A DNA stretch of 64,000 nt from Liolophura sinensis (GCF_032854445.1 NC_088295.1:54047249-54111248), one strand, 5' to 3'. Numbered from the stretch's first letter, positions 1-10,530 are shown. The notes: a model not told the origin generated them from the letters alone. Made by a program: numbers and translations.

Positions 1-335
1 TCCGCTTCGGGACCGGTAGATCCAGGATCAATCCTTGATCGAGTCACACCTAAGACTTTAAAAGAGGAAGTTGTAACCTCCTCGCTTGGCGTTCAGCATG
101 AAGGGGATAGTGCAACGACTGGTTGACCCGTATCAGTATAATGGCTCGGGCGGGGCGGCTTACTTGCCTTCGGTAAGTCGTCTCAGTGAAGCAGCACTAA
201 ATAAAAGAGCGGTGGAAATCCGTCCTGCAACAAGGAGGCACATTACACGTACATACACCCTAATGATTCCTTCGTCGTCATATGACTGAAAAATTGTTGA
301 GTACGACGTTAAACCCCAAGCACTCACTCACTCCT
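1..335 (+). mobile_element. SINE-like dispersed element (family B), 5' end cut by window edge
   Basis: This is a non-coding repeat whose 3' part has the recognisable series TCGTCATATGACTGAAAAAT, then a GAGTACGACGTTAAAC core, then a short tail of CACT units. I recall near-identical sequences as abundant repeats in mollusc genomes (memory, not searched). Its last ~70 bases match the end of the element at 21722-22085, although the bodies differ. It lies in the intron just upstream of the first visible cip2a exon. The 67-residue open frame inside it is incidental. Confidence 0.7.
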
Positions 336-473
336 TTCTTATAAACAAACTTCAAAACACCTTTCTAAGAGTAAAATTCTCAGAATCAGGCAAAAGGAGT
401 AGCTTAATCATGGATGAAATTTTAGGTCACATTTCAGTGTGATAATGTAATGTATGGTTTACTTTTTGAGTAG

Positions 474-607
474 TTGGCAAAGATGCGTGCCCTGGTTCAG
501 GAGGCAGAGCAGAGGAGCGAGGAGTATCGAGAACAGCTCAACTCCATCATGTTAGAGAGAGAGAAATTACAGATAGACCAGGAGGAGATGCTACAGGAAA
601 ACAGGAG
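474..607 (+). CDS. cip2a: cip2a exon a (first exon in window)
   Basis: The acceptor AG is at 472-473 after a T-rich stretch, and the donor is GAG|GTTAGA at 608. It has 44 codons plus 2 bases, phase 0 to 2, beginning L-A-K-M-R and ending E-N-R with a split Arg codon. This phase is what lets exon b continue as LVVIEEEY. The donor is weak, because GTTAGA departs from GTAAGT. The final bases of this exon and its donor recur in the array at 1345-3019. Confidence 0.72.
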
Positions 608-3600
608 GTTAGACAAACATAGTACAAGGCTTCAGCATAACTCTCATAAAGTTGCGCTCAGAGATTAATGAACAGTAAGCCAGACAAAAATACAGTAAAG
701 CTTGGGCTAAAAGTCAAAACCAGGCAGGAGATTGGCGTGATCCTAGAGGTCTTGTTGAGAGGTCTCAATACACGAGACTGAAGTAAAAACATCTGATGTG
801 TGTGTTTTTGATCGCAAGGTGGCAATCTTTCTTTGAGTAGTGATTTACCGCGCTATTGTGTGTGCTTTATCCACAAGAAAGTCATGTTGGTTTGTGAAAT
901 TTATGCGAAGATTTGGCCAGTTTACTATAAAATACCTGTTGCATGGTTCTGTATGGCATGATATAAAGGTATATCAAAATTAGTGTGCAGACTGTTTACA
1001 CCAGTCTGAGACTTTGATCGCATATTTACTCCCTTAATCATGTTGATGAACTGATTTTGTTGTGCAGAGGTAGGTTATATATTGCAAGATAAATTTTTCG
1101 GCTTTTCATGGCTAGTATATGTTCAAATAACTGAGACACGGGGGCTGCACCTTCATTTGCAAACTAGGATAAGCCTATGTCTGTAGACGGAACTATATTC
1201 ACACCTTCCGACAATAATTCTACGTGCCTCTGCAGGTCTCTGACCCAGCCCAGTAGAGAGTTTGTCATGCACCAGTGGAGTGTTATTCAGTATTTTGATG
1301 TGCGATACAAGCGGTAAACAATTGACTTTTAGCATGATCTGTACTGTACAATAGGGCTTCAGCATAACGCTTCTGAAGTTAGACTCAGAGATAAATAAAC
1401 AGGAGGTCAGACAAACATACAACAGGGCTTCAGCATAACGCTTCTGAAGTTAGACTCAGAGATAAATAAACAGGAGGTCAGACAAACATACAACAGGGCT
1501 TCAGCATAACGCTTCTGAAGTTATACTCAGAGATAAATAAACAGGAGGTTAGACAAACATACAACAGGGCTTCAGCATAACACTTGTGAAGTTAGACTCA
1601 GAGATAAATAACAGGAGGTCAGACAAACATACAACAGGGCTTCAGCATAATGCTTCTGAAGTTACACTCAGAGATAAATAAACAGGAGGTCAGACAAACG
1701 TACAGCAGGGCTTCAACATAACACTCCTTAAGTTTCACTCAGCAGGAAATAAACAGGAGGTCAGACAAACATACAACAGGGCTTCAGCATAACGCTTGTG
1801 AAGTTAGACTCAGAGATAAATAACAGGAGGTCAGACAAACATACAACAGGGCTTCAGCATAACGCTTGTGAAGTTAGACTCAGAGATAAATAAACAGGAG
1901 GTCAGACATACATACAACAGGGCTTCAGCATAACGCTTGTGAAGTTAGACTCAGAGATAAATAACAGGAGGTCAGACAAACATACAACAGGGCTTCAGCA
2001 TAACGCTTGTGAAGTTAGACTCAGAGATAAATAACAGGAGGTCAGACAAACATACAACAGGGCTTCAGCATAACGCTTGTGAAGTTAGACTCAGAGATAA
2101 ATAACAGGAGGTCAGACAAACATACAACAGGGCTTCAGCATAACGCTTGTGAAGTTAGACTCAGAGATAAATAACAGGAGGTCAGACAAACATACAACAG
2201 GGCTTCAGCATAACGCTTGTGAAGTTAGACTCAGAGATAAATAACAGGAGGTCAGACAAACATACAACAGGGCTTCAGCATAACGCTTGTGAAGTTAGAC
2301 TCAGAGATAAATAACAGGAGGTCAGACAAACATACAACGGGTTCAGCATAACGCTTGTGAAGTTACACTCTGAGATAAATAAACAGGGTGTCAGACAAAC
2401 ATACAACAGGGCTTCAGCATAACGCTTGTGAAGTTAGACTCAGAGATAAATAACAGGAGGTCAGACAAACATACAACGGGTTCAGCATAACGCTTGTGAA
2501 GTTACACTCTGAGATAAATAAACAGGGTGTCAGACAAACATACAACAGGGCTTCAGCATAATGCTTGTGAAGTTAGACTCAGAGATAAATAAACAGGGTG
2601 TCAGACAAACATACAACAGGGCTTCAGCATAATGCTTGTGAAGTTACACTTTGAGATAAATAAACAGGAGGTCAGACAAGCATACAGCAGGGCTTCAGCA
2701 TAATGCTTTCGAAGTTACACTCAGAGATAAATAAACAGGGTGTCAGACAAACATACAACAGGGCTTCAGCATAATGCTTGTGAAGTTACACTTTGAGATA
2801 AATAAACAGGAGGTCAGACAAGCATACAGCAGGGCTTCAGCATAATGCTTTCGAAGTTACACTCAGAGATAAATAAACAGGGTGTCAGACAAACATACAA
2901 CAGGGCTTCAGCATAATGCTTCTGAAGTTATACTCTGAGATAAATAAACAGGGTGTCAGACAAACATACAACAGGGCTTCAACATAATGCTTCTGAAATT
3001 ACACTCTGAGATAAATAAAGTATACCCAGAAATATTGAGATTGGAATTAGATATTATTGTCTTTTGTTTGGGATCTACATTGTAATTAATTGTTTGGTAA
3101 TCACATACCAGTAGTTAATTAGGGTAAGTGAGAAATTTCATCATCAGGCTTAATCGATCTGCTAGATACATTTATTTCTAACAGTTCATCAGCGCAGAAT
3201 TATTGGTGAAACTTAAAAAACAACATTATTTAATATGACACCAAAGACATTTAAGAACTGATGATTTGCTTGACCTGAGATCTCTTGCCGAGATGTTATG
3301 AGGGAGCTACCTGTATAGACAGTGTATGGACATTATTAAAGGAGAGGGTGGTATTCCTCTATAAACTGTTGTTTCCATTTTAGGCTGGTGGTGATAGAAG
3401 AGGAGTATAAGGAAGTATCTGCAGCATTCAGTGAGCAGTCTCAGAAGTGAGTTCTTTCTGAAATGATAGCCGGTTCAGGGCAGAAGTCACTTCCACTCTA
3501 GTGGGGACCAAGGAATGTGGGGCCAGTGGTTACAAGGCAGTTCCATGCTACCCCTTCTGTAGAGATGACTAAACGTAAAACAATGTTTAATAGTGAGCAT

Positions 3601-6600
3601 AGTGGTACTTTAAGTGGAAGAGGGGGCCTCTATGGCTCAGGTGGTTAGCGTGCTATCCCAGCATTGTAGCCTCTCACTAATGCTATGAGTTCAAGCCCAG
3701 CTCATACTGGCTTCCTCTGCGGCAGTAAGTAGGAAGATCTGTCAGCAACCTGCGGATGGTCGCCGGTTTTTCCTGTGCCCAATTTCCTCCCACCATAATG
3801 CTGGCCACCGCCGTATAAGTACAACGTGAAACACCAATCAAATAAATAAATAAATAAAGTGGAAGAAAATTAGTTTTCTCTGATAACATCAACCGATAGA
3901 ATTCTAATTTTTGATATATTAGCAAGTGTTTGATTTACTGGTTATATTGGAAACTGAAAAGATGAAACATATATCTGAGGACGTTTGCTGAGGAGTTTTG
4001 CCCCTTTCTAAGACACTTCAGAACTGGTTCTTTGATCTAGTTAATTTGTTATCCCCATATATGTTTACAGACTGGAGAAAACTCAGAAGTCATTAGCAGC
4101 TCTAAAACAGCAGCACAAATCCTTGTCGGAGATGCAGGAAATGTTACAGAGGCATAATGAGACCCTGAAACAGCAGCATGATGTGTAAGTGATGACAGTA
4201 ACAGTACCATGTGTAAATTATACTGACACCCTCAAACAGCATTACGATGTGTAAGTGATGACGGTAACAGTACCATGTGTGAATTATACAGACACCCACA
4301 AACAGCAGCATGATGTGTAAGTGATGACGGTAACAGTACCATGTGTGAATTATACAGACACCCACAAACAGCATTAAGATGTGTAAGTGATGACAGTGAC
4401 AGTACCATGTGTGAATTATACAGATACCCACAAACAGCATTACGATGTGTAAGTGATGACGGTAACAGTACCATGTGTGAATTATACTGACACCCTCAAA
4501 CAGCATTACGATGTGTAAGTGATGACGGTGACAGTACCATGTGTGAATTATACAGATACCCACAAACAGCAGCATGATGTGTAAGTGATGACAGTAACAG
4601 TACCATGTGTAAATTATACTGACACCCTCAAACAGCATTACGATGTGTAAGTGATGACGGTAACAGTACCATGTGTGAATTATACAGACACCCACAAACA
4701 GCAGCATGATGTGTAAGTGATGACGGTAACAGTACCATGTGTGAATTATACAGACACCCACAAACAGCATTAAGATGTGTAAGTGATGACAGTGACAGTA
4801 CCATGTGTGAATTATACTGACACCCTCAAACAGCATTACGATGTGTAAGTGATGACGGTAACAGTACCATGTGTGAATTATACAGACACCCACAAACAGC
4901 ATTACGATGTGTAAGTGATGACAGTGACAGTACCATGTGTGAATTATACAGACACCCACAAACAGCATTAAGATGTGTAAGTGATGACGGTGACAGTACC
5001 ATGTGTGAATTATACAGACACCCACAAACAGCATTAAGATGTGTAAGTGATGACGGTGACAGTACCATGTGTGAATCATACTGACACCCACAAACAGCAT
5101 TAAGATGTGTAAGTGATGACGGTAACAGTACCATGTGTGAATTATACTGACACCCTCAAACAGCATTAAGATGTGTAAGTGATGACAGTGACAGTACCAT
5201 GTGTGAATCATACTGACACCCACAAACAGCATTAAGATGTGTAAGTGATGACAGTGACAGTACCATGTGTGAATTATACAGACACCCACAAACAGCATTA
5301 CGATGTGTAAGTGATGACAGTGACAGTACCATGTGTGAATTATACAGACACCCACAAACAGCATTAAGATGTGTAAGTGATGACGGTGACAGTACCATGT
5401 GTGAATTATACTGACACCCACAAACAGCATTAAGATGTATAAGTGATGACAGTAACAGTACCATGTGTAAATTATACTGACACCCACAAACAGCAGCATG
5501 ATGTGTAAGTGATGACGGTAACAGTACCATGTGTGAATTATACAGACACCCACAAACAGCATTAAGATGTGTAAGTGATGACAGTGACAGTACCATGTGT
5601 GAATTATACAGACACCCACAAACAGCATTACGATGTGTAAGTGATGACAGTGACAGTACCATGTGTGAATTATACTGACACCCACAAACAGCATTAAGAT
5701 GTATAAGTGATGACAGTGACAGTACCATGTGTGAATTATACAGACACCCACAAACAGCATTACGATGTGTAAGTGATGACAGTGACAGTACCATGTGTGA
5801 ATTATACAGACACCCACAAACAGCATTACGATGTGTAAGTGATGACAGTAACAGTACCATGTGTGAATTATACAGACACCCACAAACAGCATTACGATGT
5901 GTAAGTGATGACAGTGACAGTACCATGTGTGAATTATACAGACACCCACAAACAGCATTAAGATGTGTAAGTGATGACAGTAACAGTACCATGTGTGAAT
6001 TATACAGACACCCACAAACAGCATTAAGATGTGTAAGTGATGACAGTAACAGTACCATGTGTGAATTATACAGACACCCACAAACAGCATTAAGATGTGT
6101 AAGTGATGACGGTGACAGTACCATGTGTGAATCATACAGACACCCACAAACAGCATTAAGATGTATAAGTGATGACAGTAACAGTACCATGTGTGAATCA
6201 TACTGACACCCACAAACAGCAGCATGATGTGTAAGTGATGACGGTAACAGTACCATGTGTGAATGATACTGACACCCTCAAACAGCATTACAATGTGGAA
6301 TACACTGACAGCTTCAAGCAACAGTAAGATGTGTATGTTACACAGACCAATTCAAAGGGCGGCGTGATATACAGATTATACTGACATGCTATACATGTGT
6401 TTTAAGTTGTGGAGACAGCGGGCATGTATGTTTGCTTACTACTTTTTAAGCAACTGTCATTTGCCAACTATCACAGTATCGTTTATCTGGTTGTACTCTC
6501 TGTGCAGTAGTCTTTTATGTTTAAATGATTGTAATGAAATGAAAATGCTGATATTTTACAAATTCATATGCTTGTCAGCATCGATCTGTAAGTTGAGGCA

Positions 6601-9600
6601 CATGAAGCAAGTGGCTAGTGGTAAAACAGGTATGTATGAGTGTTGGATGTTATGCTACATTGTAGTTGTGTCTTTGTCAAGTCTTCCACTCACTGTTGTT
6701 CGTTTCTGTTAAATTCCAGTGCTACACAGCAGCTCACCGAGTCTGAGGATGTTCGGAAAATGTACAAAGGCAGCTTAAAGAAAAAGAGAGCAAATTGAAT
6801 GGTAACAAATTACAGATAATGGTTTTATTCTGTCCAATCCTAAGAGTTTTATCATTTGTTAAAATACACCTGACGATTTCTTCACAAGTCAAAAATTTCA
6901 CACTCATTGCTGTTTTTACATTTGATGCTGTTGTGTTTGTGTACATCCAAATGTATGGATTTATGAATGGAGTGTCTTAAGAACTGGGGCCCTCCGTGGC
7001 TCAGTCGGTTAGCATGCTAGCGCAGCACAATGACCCAGGAGTCTCTCACCAATGGGGTCGCTGTGAGTTCAAAGCCCAGCTCATGCTGCCTTCCTCTCCG
7101 GCCGTACGGTAGATGGTCTGTCAGCAACCTGCGGATGGTTGTGGGTTTCCTCCCGCTATAATGCTTGCCACCATCGTATAAGTGAAATATTCTTGAGTAC
7201 AGTGTAAAACACCAATCAAATAAATAAATAAATAAATCTTAAGAACTGATGTATCGTGATAATCTGTGTGTACATTTGGAGGGATTATTGTAAATTGTCA
7301 GATTTGATGAATAATATTTCACACAGTGAGGACTCGCATATTTATTTGATTGGTGTTTATGCTGTACCCAAGAATATTTCATTTGTGCAAAGGTGATCAG
7401 CATTACTTACAAAGAGTACTTTGTTTGTGATTTCACCAGAGTTGAGTAAAGTCTACCAGAAGCTGGAGGAGAATCACAAGGTGGTATCCAGCGAGAAGAA
7501 CAACCTGGAAGAGGCTATAGACAAACTGCGGACAGAACTGGCCAAGGCAGAACAGAACAAGAAACACCTCCAACACCAGGTACACAGGGATTCCACTTGT
7601 TGGTTTGGCAGTTACAGGATATGTGCGTGTATAGATTTATTGTGTGTAGAATACAGATAGAACAAGAAACATGTCCAGTATCAGGTATACTCTATTTAGT
7701 ACTGGGTGGGGTAAAGCTTTGTGTGTACGGTAAATGGCCTTAAGTTTCGCCCCCCAGACTTGGTAAAGTGTATCCCATGATTCATTGCGTTGATTGTGGT
7801 TCTTACTGACTAGGCACTGCGGGAGAGCATTGGCAGTGGTCAGGGGATTATATGGGCAGTCCCCTAATGTAATTAACTGAATGAGCGGTCAGTCTATGCT
7901 CCTGCCACCAACAGTTCATGTTTTCCTCAGTTTTAATCATAACGAATTTAGTGCATAAAGACTTACTTCACAAAAGTAATCTGTTATGTACCTTGATCGC
8001 CATTTTATGATGAAAGGAAATTCCGTACAAAACTCTCTGATTGATGAGTGTGAGCGTGAACACCCAGTACATTTACACATTTGGTGTGGCAATCAAATAT
8101 CCATGCAGAGCTCTTCATGTAGAAAGCTATAAAAGAACTTAGCACTCTTACGTGCAAATTACCAGCAGATGATGACTTAAACTGCGTTTAAAGCAACAAA
8201 TTACAATCACAAGGCTTGAAATCTCGATGACGTCGATGATGGCGTGATTTTTGCCGGCGAAAGCCGAAAAAATAATCTTACCTGTTGCTGGGGACATCTG
8301 GGCATATTTACATATCGGTAGCCATAAAATATACATTTTACTTTGAAATACAGCCAATCAGTGATATGCAAACTTCTAATATGTGAACAACACAGACAAA
8401 TCCTGTCTGACACGTGATAGTGCTGCCGAAAAAGGTTGTTGTCATAGTTTTCTTTGTTTAATGGAAGGTTCCCGATTTCAAAACGCAGGAAAGGCAACTC
8501 TTCTGATATATGAGGACACTTCCAATTGTAAAGCATGTGGAATGACATATTTCATTCAGATTATAGGGAAGGTTGGTGACAGATATTTCTCGGTGAAATA
8601 CATGTGTACAAATATTTGTTACATGTAGATAATGAGGGCTCAGAATGGACAGCTGTTCACTGATAATGCTGTGACGTGACTTCCACGTTACCCCAACATT
8701 CGTTCACCATTTCGAGGCCTGCAGTGTACATTGTAGTATTTATACTGGCATGACCGTGGATCGAGGTAGTGTTTGGAATTTACAGATTTATAATAGTCAT
8801 TGCCTGACTTGACACTTTCTTTGGTTTTAATTCATGGATATAATTATAGATTGCTAGTTGGGAGATCTGCACAACTGGCTGTCAGTGACTTGACCCCTCA
8901 TGGTGCAGATTAGGAACCATAGCTGCCATGCAGGCTAATGAAATGGGCAGGGGGCTAATCACCCACTTCGGTCATCTTGCCGCTAACTCAGCCTCTGCGC
9001 AAGGAAACGACAGCAACCAACGGGCGAAACTCTGCATCATTTACCGTACATTGATCATTTATGTGATATGGATGAAAAACAGCAGATGTACAGGACTAGA
9101 ATATACCTTTAAAATATGGATCCATGACCTGCCATCCAACTTTGAGAATAAAATACTGCTTGTAGTTGATCTGGTAACAATAATATCTTGTAGTTTTAAT
9201 AATTGAGTCGTAATAAACCCTTGATGGCATGTTCAAACAAGGGTCTATATTCCTGATGTTGGTATATATTGTGTGGTTCCTCTGCACTGTATTTCACCAA
9301 AATTTCAAATATTACTAACTTACTCATTTTATATCCTTCTGGAAAAGTGTGAGTTTGAGCAGCTACAGTAATATTTTAATATGATCTTTATTTTCGTGTA
9401 CAAGTGCACCTTTCCAGGTGAAATTATAGGCCAAATACAGTTATTATGTGCAAATACAAATTTATTAAACTGCTTCAGGTGGATTTTAAGAACTAAGGTG
9501 AATATATGAGCCAATACAGTGGTATGAGTCATTCTGTGTGTTTCTTTCAGGTGACCTCACTGGAGCTGTTGTGTCAGCAACATGAGGCAGCCATACAGGA

Positions 9601-9709
9601 AAAGGATACCCTGATAGAGAACCAGAAGGTGGAGATCAGTAAACACAACCAGATAGCTGCCTTAATCCATAATCTGAGCTCAGGCAAAGGTGTGGACTCC
9701 AAACCATAG
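474..9709 (+). CDS. cip2a: CIP2A-like coiled-coil protein, six 3' exons (C-terminal ~230 residues)
   Basis: Six exons (474-607, 3384-3446, 4071-4184, 6720-6801, 7440-7579, 9551-9709) join with consistent phases across AG acceptors and GT donors, ending in TAG. The product is charged, rich in Glu, Lys, Gln and Leu, and heptad-like throughout, so it is predicted to be a long coiled coil. The tail motif ISKHNQIAALIHNLSSGKG resembles the C-terminus I remember for CIP2A (KIAA1524), a roughly 905-residue cytoplasmic inhibitor of PP2A that protects MYC from dephosphorylation and acts in mitotic DNA repair. CIP2A has an N-terminal armadillo-like half, which would lie upstream of the window, and a C-terminal coiled coil of this size. 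Exon 4 carries a 1-base frameshift. The alternative is another coiled-coil protein, because such sequence alone is weakly diagnostic; the tail motif drives the call. Confidence 0.62.
608..1344 (+). other. cip2a intron start, no gene
   Basis: Bases from about 597 to 690 resemble one diverged unit of the array that starts at 1345, sharing AGACAAACATA and CTTCAGCATAA in order. From about 690 to 1344 I see single-copy AT-rich intron and no supported feature. Confidence 0.6.
1345..3019 (+). repeat. ~70 bp minisatellite, about 24 units, derived from exon a donor region
   Basis: Units of 69-71 bp contain, in order, AACAGGAGGTCAGACAAACA, ACAGGGCTTCAGCATAACG and AGTTAGACTCAGAGATAAAT. The first word matches the end of exon a across its donor (AACAGGAGGTTAGACAAACA, about 600-619), so each unit carries a copy of an exon edge and a degenerate donor. 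Units from 1900 to 2340 are almost identical and point to recent homogenisation. Later units carry a GGGTGTCAGAC variant that has lost the donor-like word. Confidence 0.9.
3384..3446 (+). CDS. cip2a: cip2a exon b
   Basis: The acceptor TTTTAG ends at 3383, and the donor AA|GTGAGT starts at 3447. The 63 bases encode LVVIEEEYKEVSAAFSEQSQ flanked by split codons. Phase 2 at both ends fits exons a and c exactly. It is too short to appear as an independent open frame. It is predicted to be coiled coil. Confidence 0.72.
3622..3856 (+). mobile_element. tRNA-derived SINE, family A, with target-site duplication
   Basis: The copy has a pol III A-box-like word (TGGCTCAGGTGG) near its 5' end, a B-box-like GAGTTCAAGCCC about 55 bases later, a body with GTCAGCAACCTGCGGATGGT and CACCATAATGCTGG, and a 3' tail of ACACCAATCAAATAAATAAA. 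It is bounded by a perfect 10-base duplication AAGTGGAAGA at 3612-3621 and 3857-3866. It sits in the intron between exons b and c in the sense orientation. It is not a functional tRNA gene. Confidence 0.9.
4071..4184 (+). CDS. cip2a: cip2a exon c
   Basis: The acceptor TTTACAG ends at 4070, and the donor GATGT|GTAAGT starts at 4185, an excellent consensus. The 114 bases encode a Gln- and Leu-rich coiled-coil stretch from LEKTQKSLAALKQQH to ETLKQQHD, phase 2 in and 2 out. The last 25 exon bases plus the donor are the founder of the array that follows immediately, so the true donor is only the first of a long series of identical donors. Confidence 0.72.
4160..6298 (+). repeat. 66 bp minisatellite, about 32 units, amplified exon-intron junction
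   Basis: The unit runs ACCCACAAACAGCATTAAGA, TGTGTAAGTGATGACAGTGA, CAGTACCATGTGTGAATTAT and ACAGAC. The first copy overlaps the end of exon c (GAAACAGCAGCATGATGT, then GTAAGT). Nearly every unit keeps GATGTGTAAGT, a strong 5' splice-site word. Because 66 is a multiple of three, long open frames appear on both strands (725 residues on the minus strand), but they are repeat artefacts. Variants (GTGACAG or GTAACAG, ATTACG or ATTAAG, AGCATG) are shuffled between units as expected of unequal exchange. Confidence 0.92.
6299..6719 (+). other. cip2a intron, end of the array to exon d
   Basis: AT-rich intron with no supported feature. It ends in a pyrimidine-rich acceptor (TTTCTGTTAAATTCCAG) at 6719. 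Confidence 0.6.
6720..6801 (+). CDS. cip2a: cip2a exon d, contains a 1-base frameshift
   Basis: The acceptor TTCCAG ends at 6719, and the donor AATG|GTAACA starts at 6802. In the frame entering from exon c it reads ATQQLTESEDVRKM and then runs to a stop. The frame required by exon e is VQRQLKEKESKLN, starting at 6762. The two join perfectly if one base is missing near 6757-6762, for instance in the AAAA run. Both halves are typical coiled coil, and the exit phase (1) fits exon e. Assembly error in a homopolymer is the simplest reading; a real disabling mutation is possible. Confidence 0.62.
6987..7236 (+). mobile_element. tRNA-derived SINE, family A, full length with 12-base TSD
   Basis: The A box (TGGCTCAGTCGG) is followed by TTAGCATGCTAGCGCAG, and the B box is GAGTTCAAAGCC. 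The body includes CTCATGCTGCCTTCCTCTCC and GTCAGCAACCTGCGGATGGT, then GAAATATTCTTGAGTAC and a (AAAT)n tail. It is flanked by a perfect duplication TCTTAAGAACTG at 6975-6986 and 7237-7248, which indicates a relatively young insertion by target-primed reverse transcription. It lies in the intron between exons d and e. Confidence 0.93.
7338..7391 (-). mobile_element. SINE family A, 3' tail fragment
   Basis: TATTTATTTGATTGGTGTTT followed by GTACCCAAGAATATTTCA is the reverse complement of the family A 3' end. Only about 55 bases remain. It lies 100 bases from the intact sense copy and just before exon e. Confidence 0.8.
7440..7579 (+). CDS. cip2a: cip2a exon e
   Basis: The acceptor TTTCACCAG ends at 7439, and the donor CACCAG|GTACAC starts at 7580. 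The 140 bases give 46 codons plus the split Glu codon, from LSKVYQKLEENHKVVSSEKN to KKHLQHQ. The exit is phase 0. It is a strongly charged coiled coil. Its last ~30 bases and donor recur once, 105 bases downstream. Confidence 0.75.
7651..7690 (+). repeat. Extra copy of the exon e 3' edge and donor in the intron
   Basis: ATACAGATAGAACAAGAAAC followed by TGTCCAGTATCAGGTATAC matches exon e across its donor (CAGAACAAGAAACACCTCC, CACCAG, GTACAC) with a few substitutions. The shared word AACAAGAAAC is at 7556-7565 and 7661-7670, an offset of 105. It looks like a two-copy stage of the process that made the larger arrays in this gene. Confidence 0.7.
7691..9550 (+). other. cip2a intron between exons e and f
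   Basis: About 1.9 kb of unremarkable intron. Several short open frames occur on both strands with no recognisable content. It ends in a good pyrimidine tract (GTGTGTTTCTTTCAG) at 9550. Confidence 0.6.
9551..9709 (+). CDS. cip2a: cip2a terminal exon with stop codon
   Basis: The acceptor CTTTCAG ends at 9550 and the frame starts in phase 0. It encodes VTSLELLCQQHEAAIQEKD and ends in ISKHNQIAALIHNLSSGKG, VDSKP, stop (TAG 9707-9709). The HNQIAALIHNLSSGK segment is the best family marker in the gene. Nothing in the exon is broken. The last ~65 bases, including the stop, are the first unit of the following array. Confidence 0.75.
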   Translation: MTSLELLCQQHEAAIQEKDTLIENQKVEISKHNQIAALIHNLSSGKGVDSKP

Positions 9710-10530
9710 CACACATTACTACATAGCTGCCCTGATCCACTATATGAGCTCTGGCAAAGGTGTGGACCCCAAACCATAGCACACATTTCCACATAGCTAC
9801 CCTGATGCACACTACCTGAGCTCCGGCAAAGGTGTGGACCCCAAACCATAGCACACATTACTACATATCTGCCCTGATCCACTATGTGAGCTCCGGCAAA
9901 GGTGTGCACCCCGAACCATAGCACACATTACTACATATCTGCCCTGATCCACCACCTGAGCTCCGGCAAAGGTGTGGACTCCAAACCATAGCACAAATTA
10001 CCACATATCTGCCCTGATGCACACAACATGAGCTCTGGCAAAGGTGTGGACTCCAAACCATAGTACACATTACCACATAGCTGCCCTGATCCACTATGTG
10101 AGCTCGGGCAAAGGTGTGGACCCCAAACCATAGCACACATTACCACATAGCTGCCCTGATGCACTATGTGAGCTCCGGCAAAGGTGTGGACCCCAAACCA
10201 TAGCACACATTACCACATAGCTGCCCTGATCCACTATGTGAGCTCCGGCAAAGGTGTGGACCCCAAACCATAGCACACATTTCCACATAGCTACCCTCAT
10301 CCACTACCTGAGCTCTGGCAAAGGCGTGGACTCCAAACCATAGCACACATTACCACATAGCTGCCCTGAGGCACACAACATGAGCTCTGGCAAAGGTGTG
10401 GACTCCAAACCATAGCACACATTACCAGATAGCTGCCCTGATCCACTACCTGAGCTTGGAAAAAGGTGTGGACCCCAAACCATAGCACACATTACCAGAT
10501 ACTTGACCAGATCCACAGCCTGAACTTAGG
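9640..10530 (+). repeat. 70 bp minisatellite, about 13 units, from the cip2a stop-codon region
   Basis: The unit contains ACATAGCTGCCCTGATCCAC, GTGAGCTCCGGCAAAGGTGT and GGACCCCAAACCATAGCACA. The first unit is coding (AGATAGCTGCCTTAATCCAT through CCAAACCATAG), so every later copy repeats the last ~20 codons and stop of CIP2A inside what should be 3' UTR. Degenerate units continue to about 10620. Open frames on the minus strand here come from the periodicity only. Confidence 0.92.

Noticed and set aside
1345-3019. CRISPR-like array
   Set aside because: Units are head-to-tail with no unique spacers, and the DNA is eukaryotic.
4144-6321. 725-residue open frame on the minus strand with an HTWYCHCHHLHIVMLFVG-type repeat
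   Set aside because: It is the antisense of the 66 bp donor-carrying array; the period is a multiple of three, several other frames are open too, and there is no start context, splice support or family match.
6987-7100. tRNA gene suggested by A and B boxes
   Set aside because: No cloverleaf or acceptor stem; it is the head of a SINE with a poly(AAAT) tail and TSDs.
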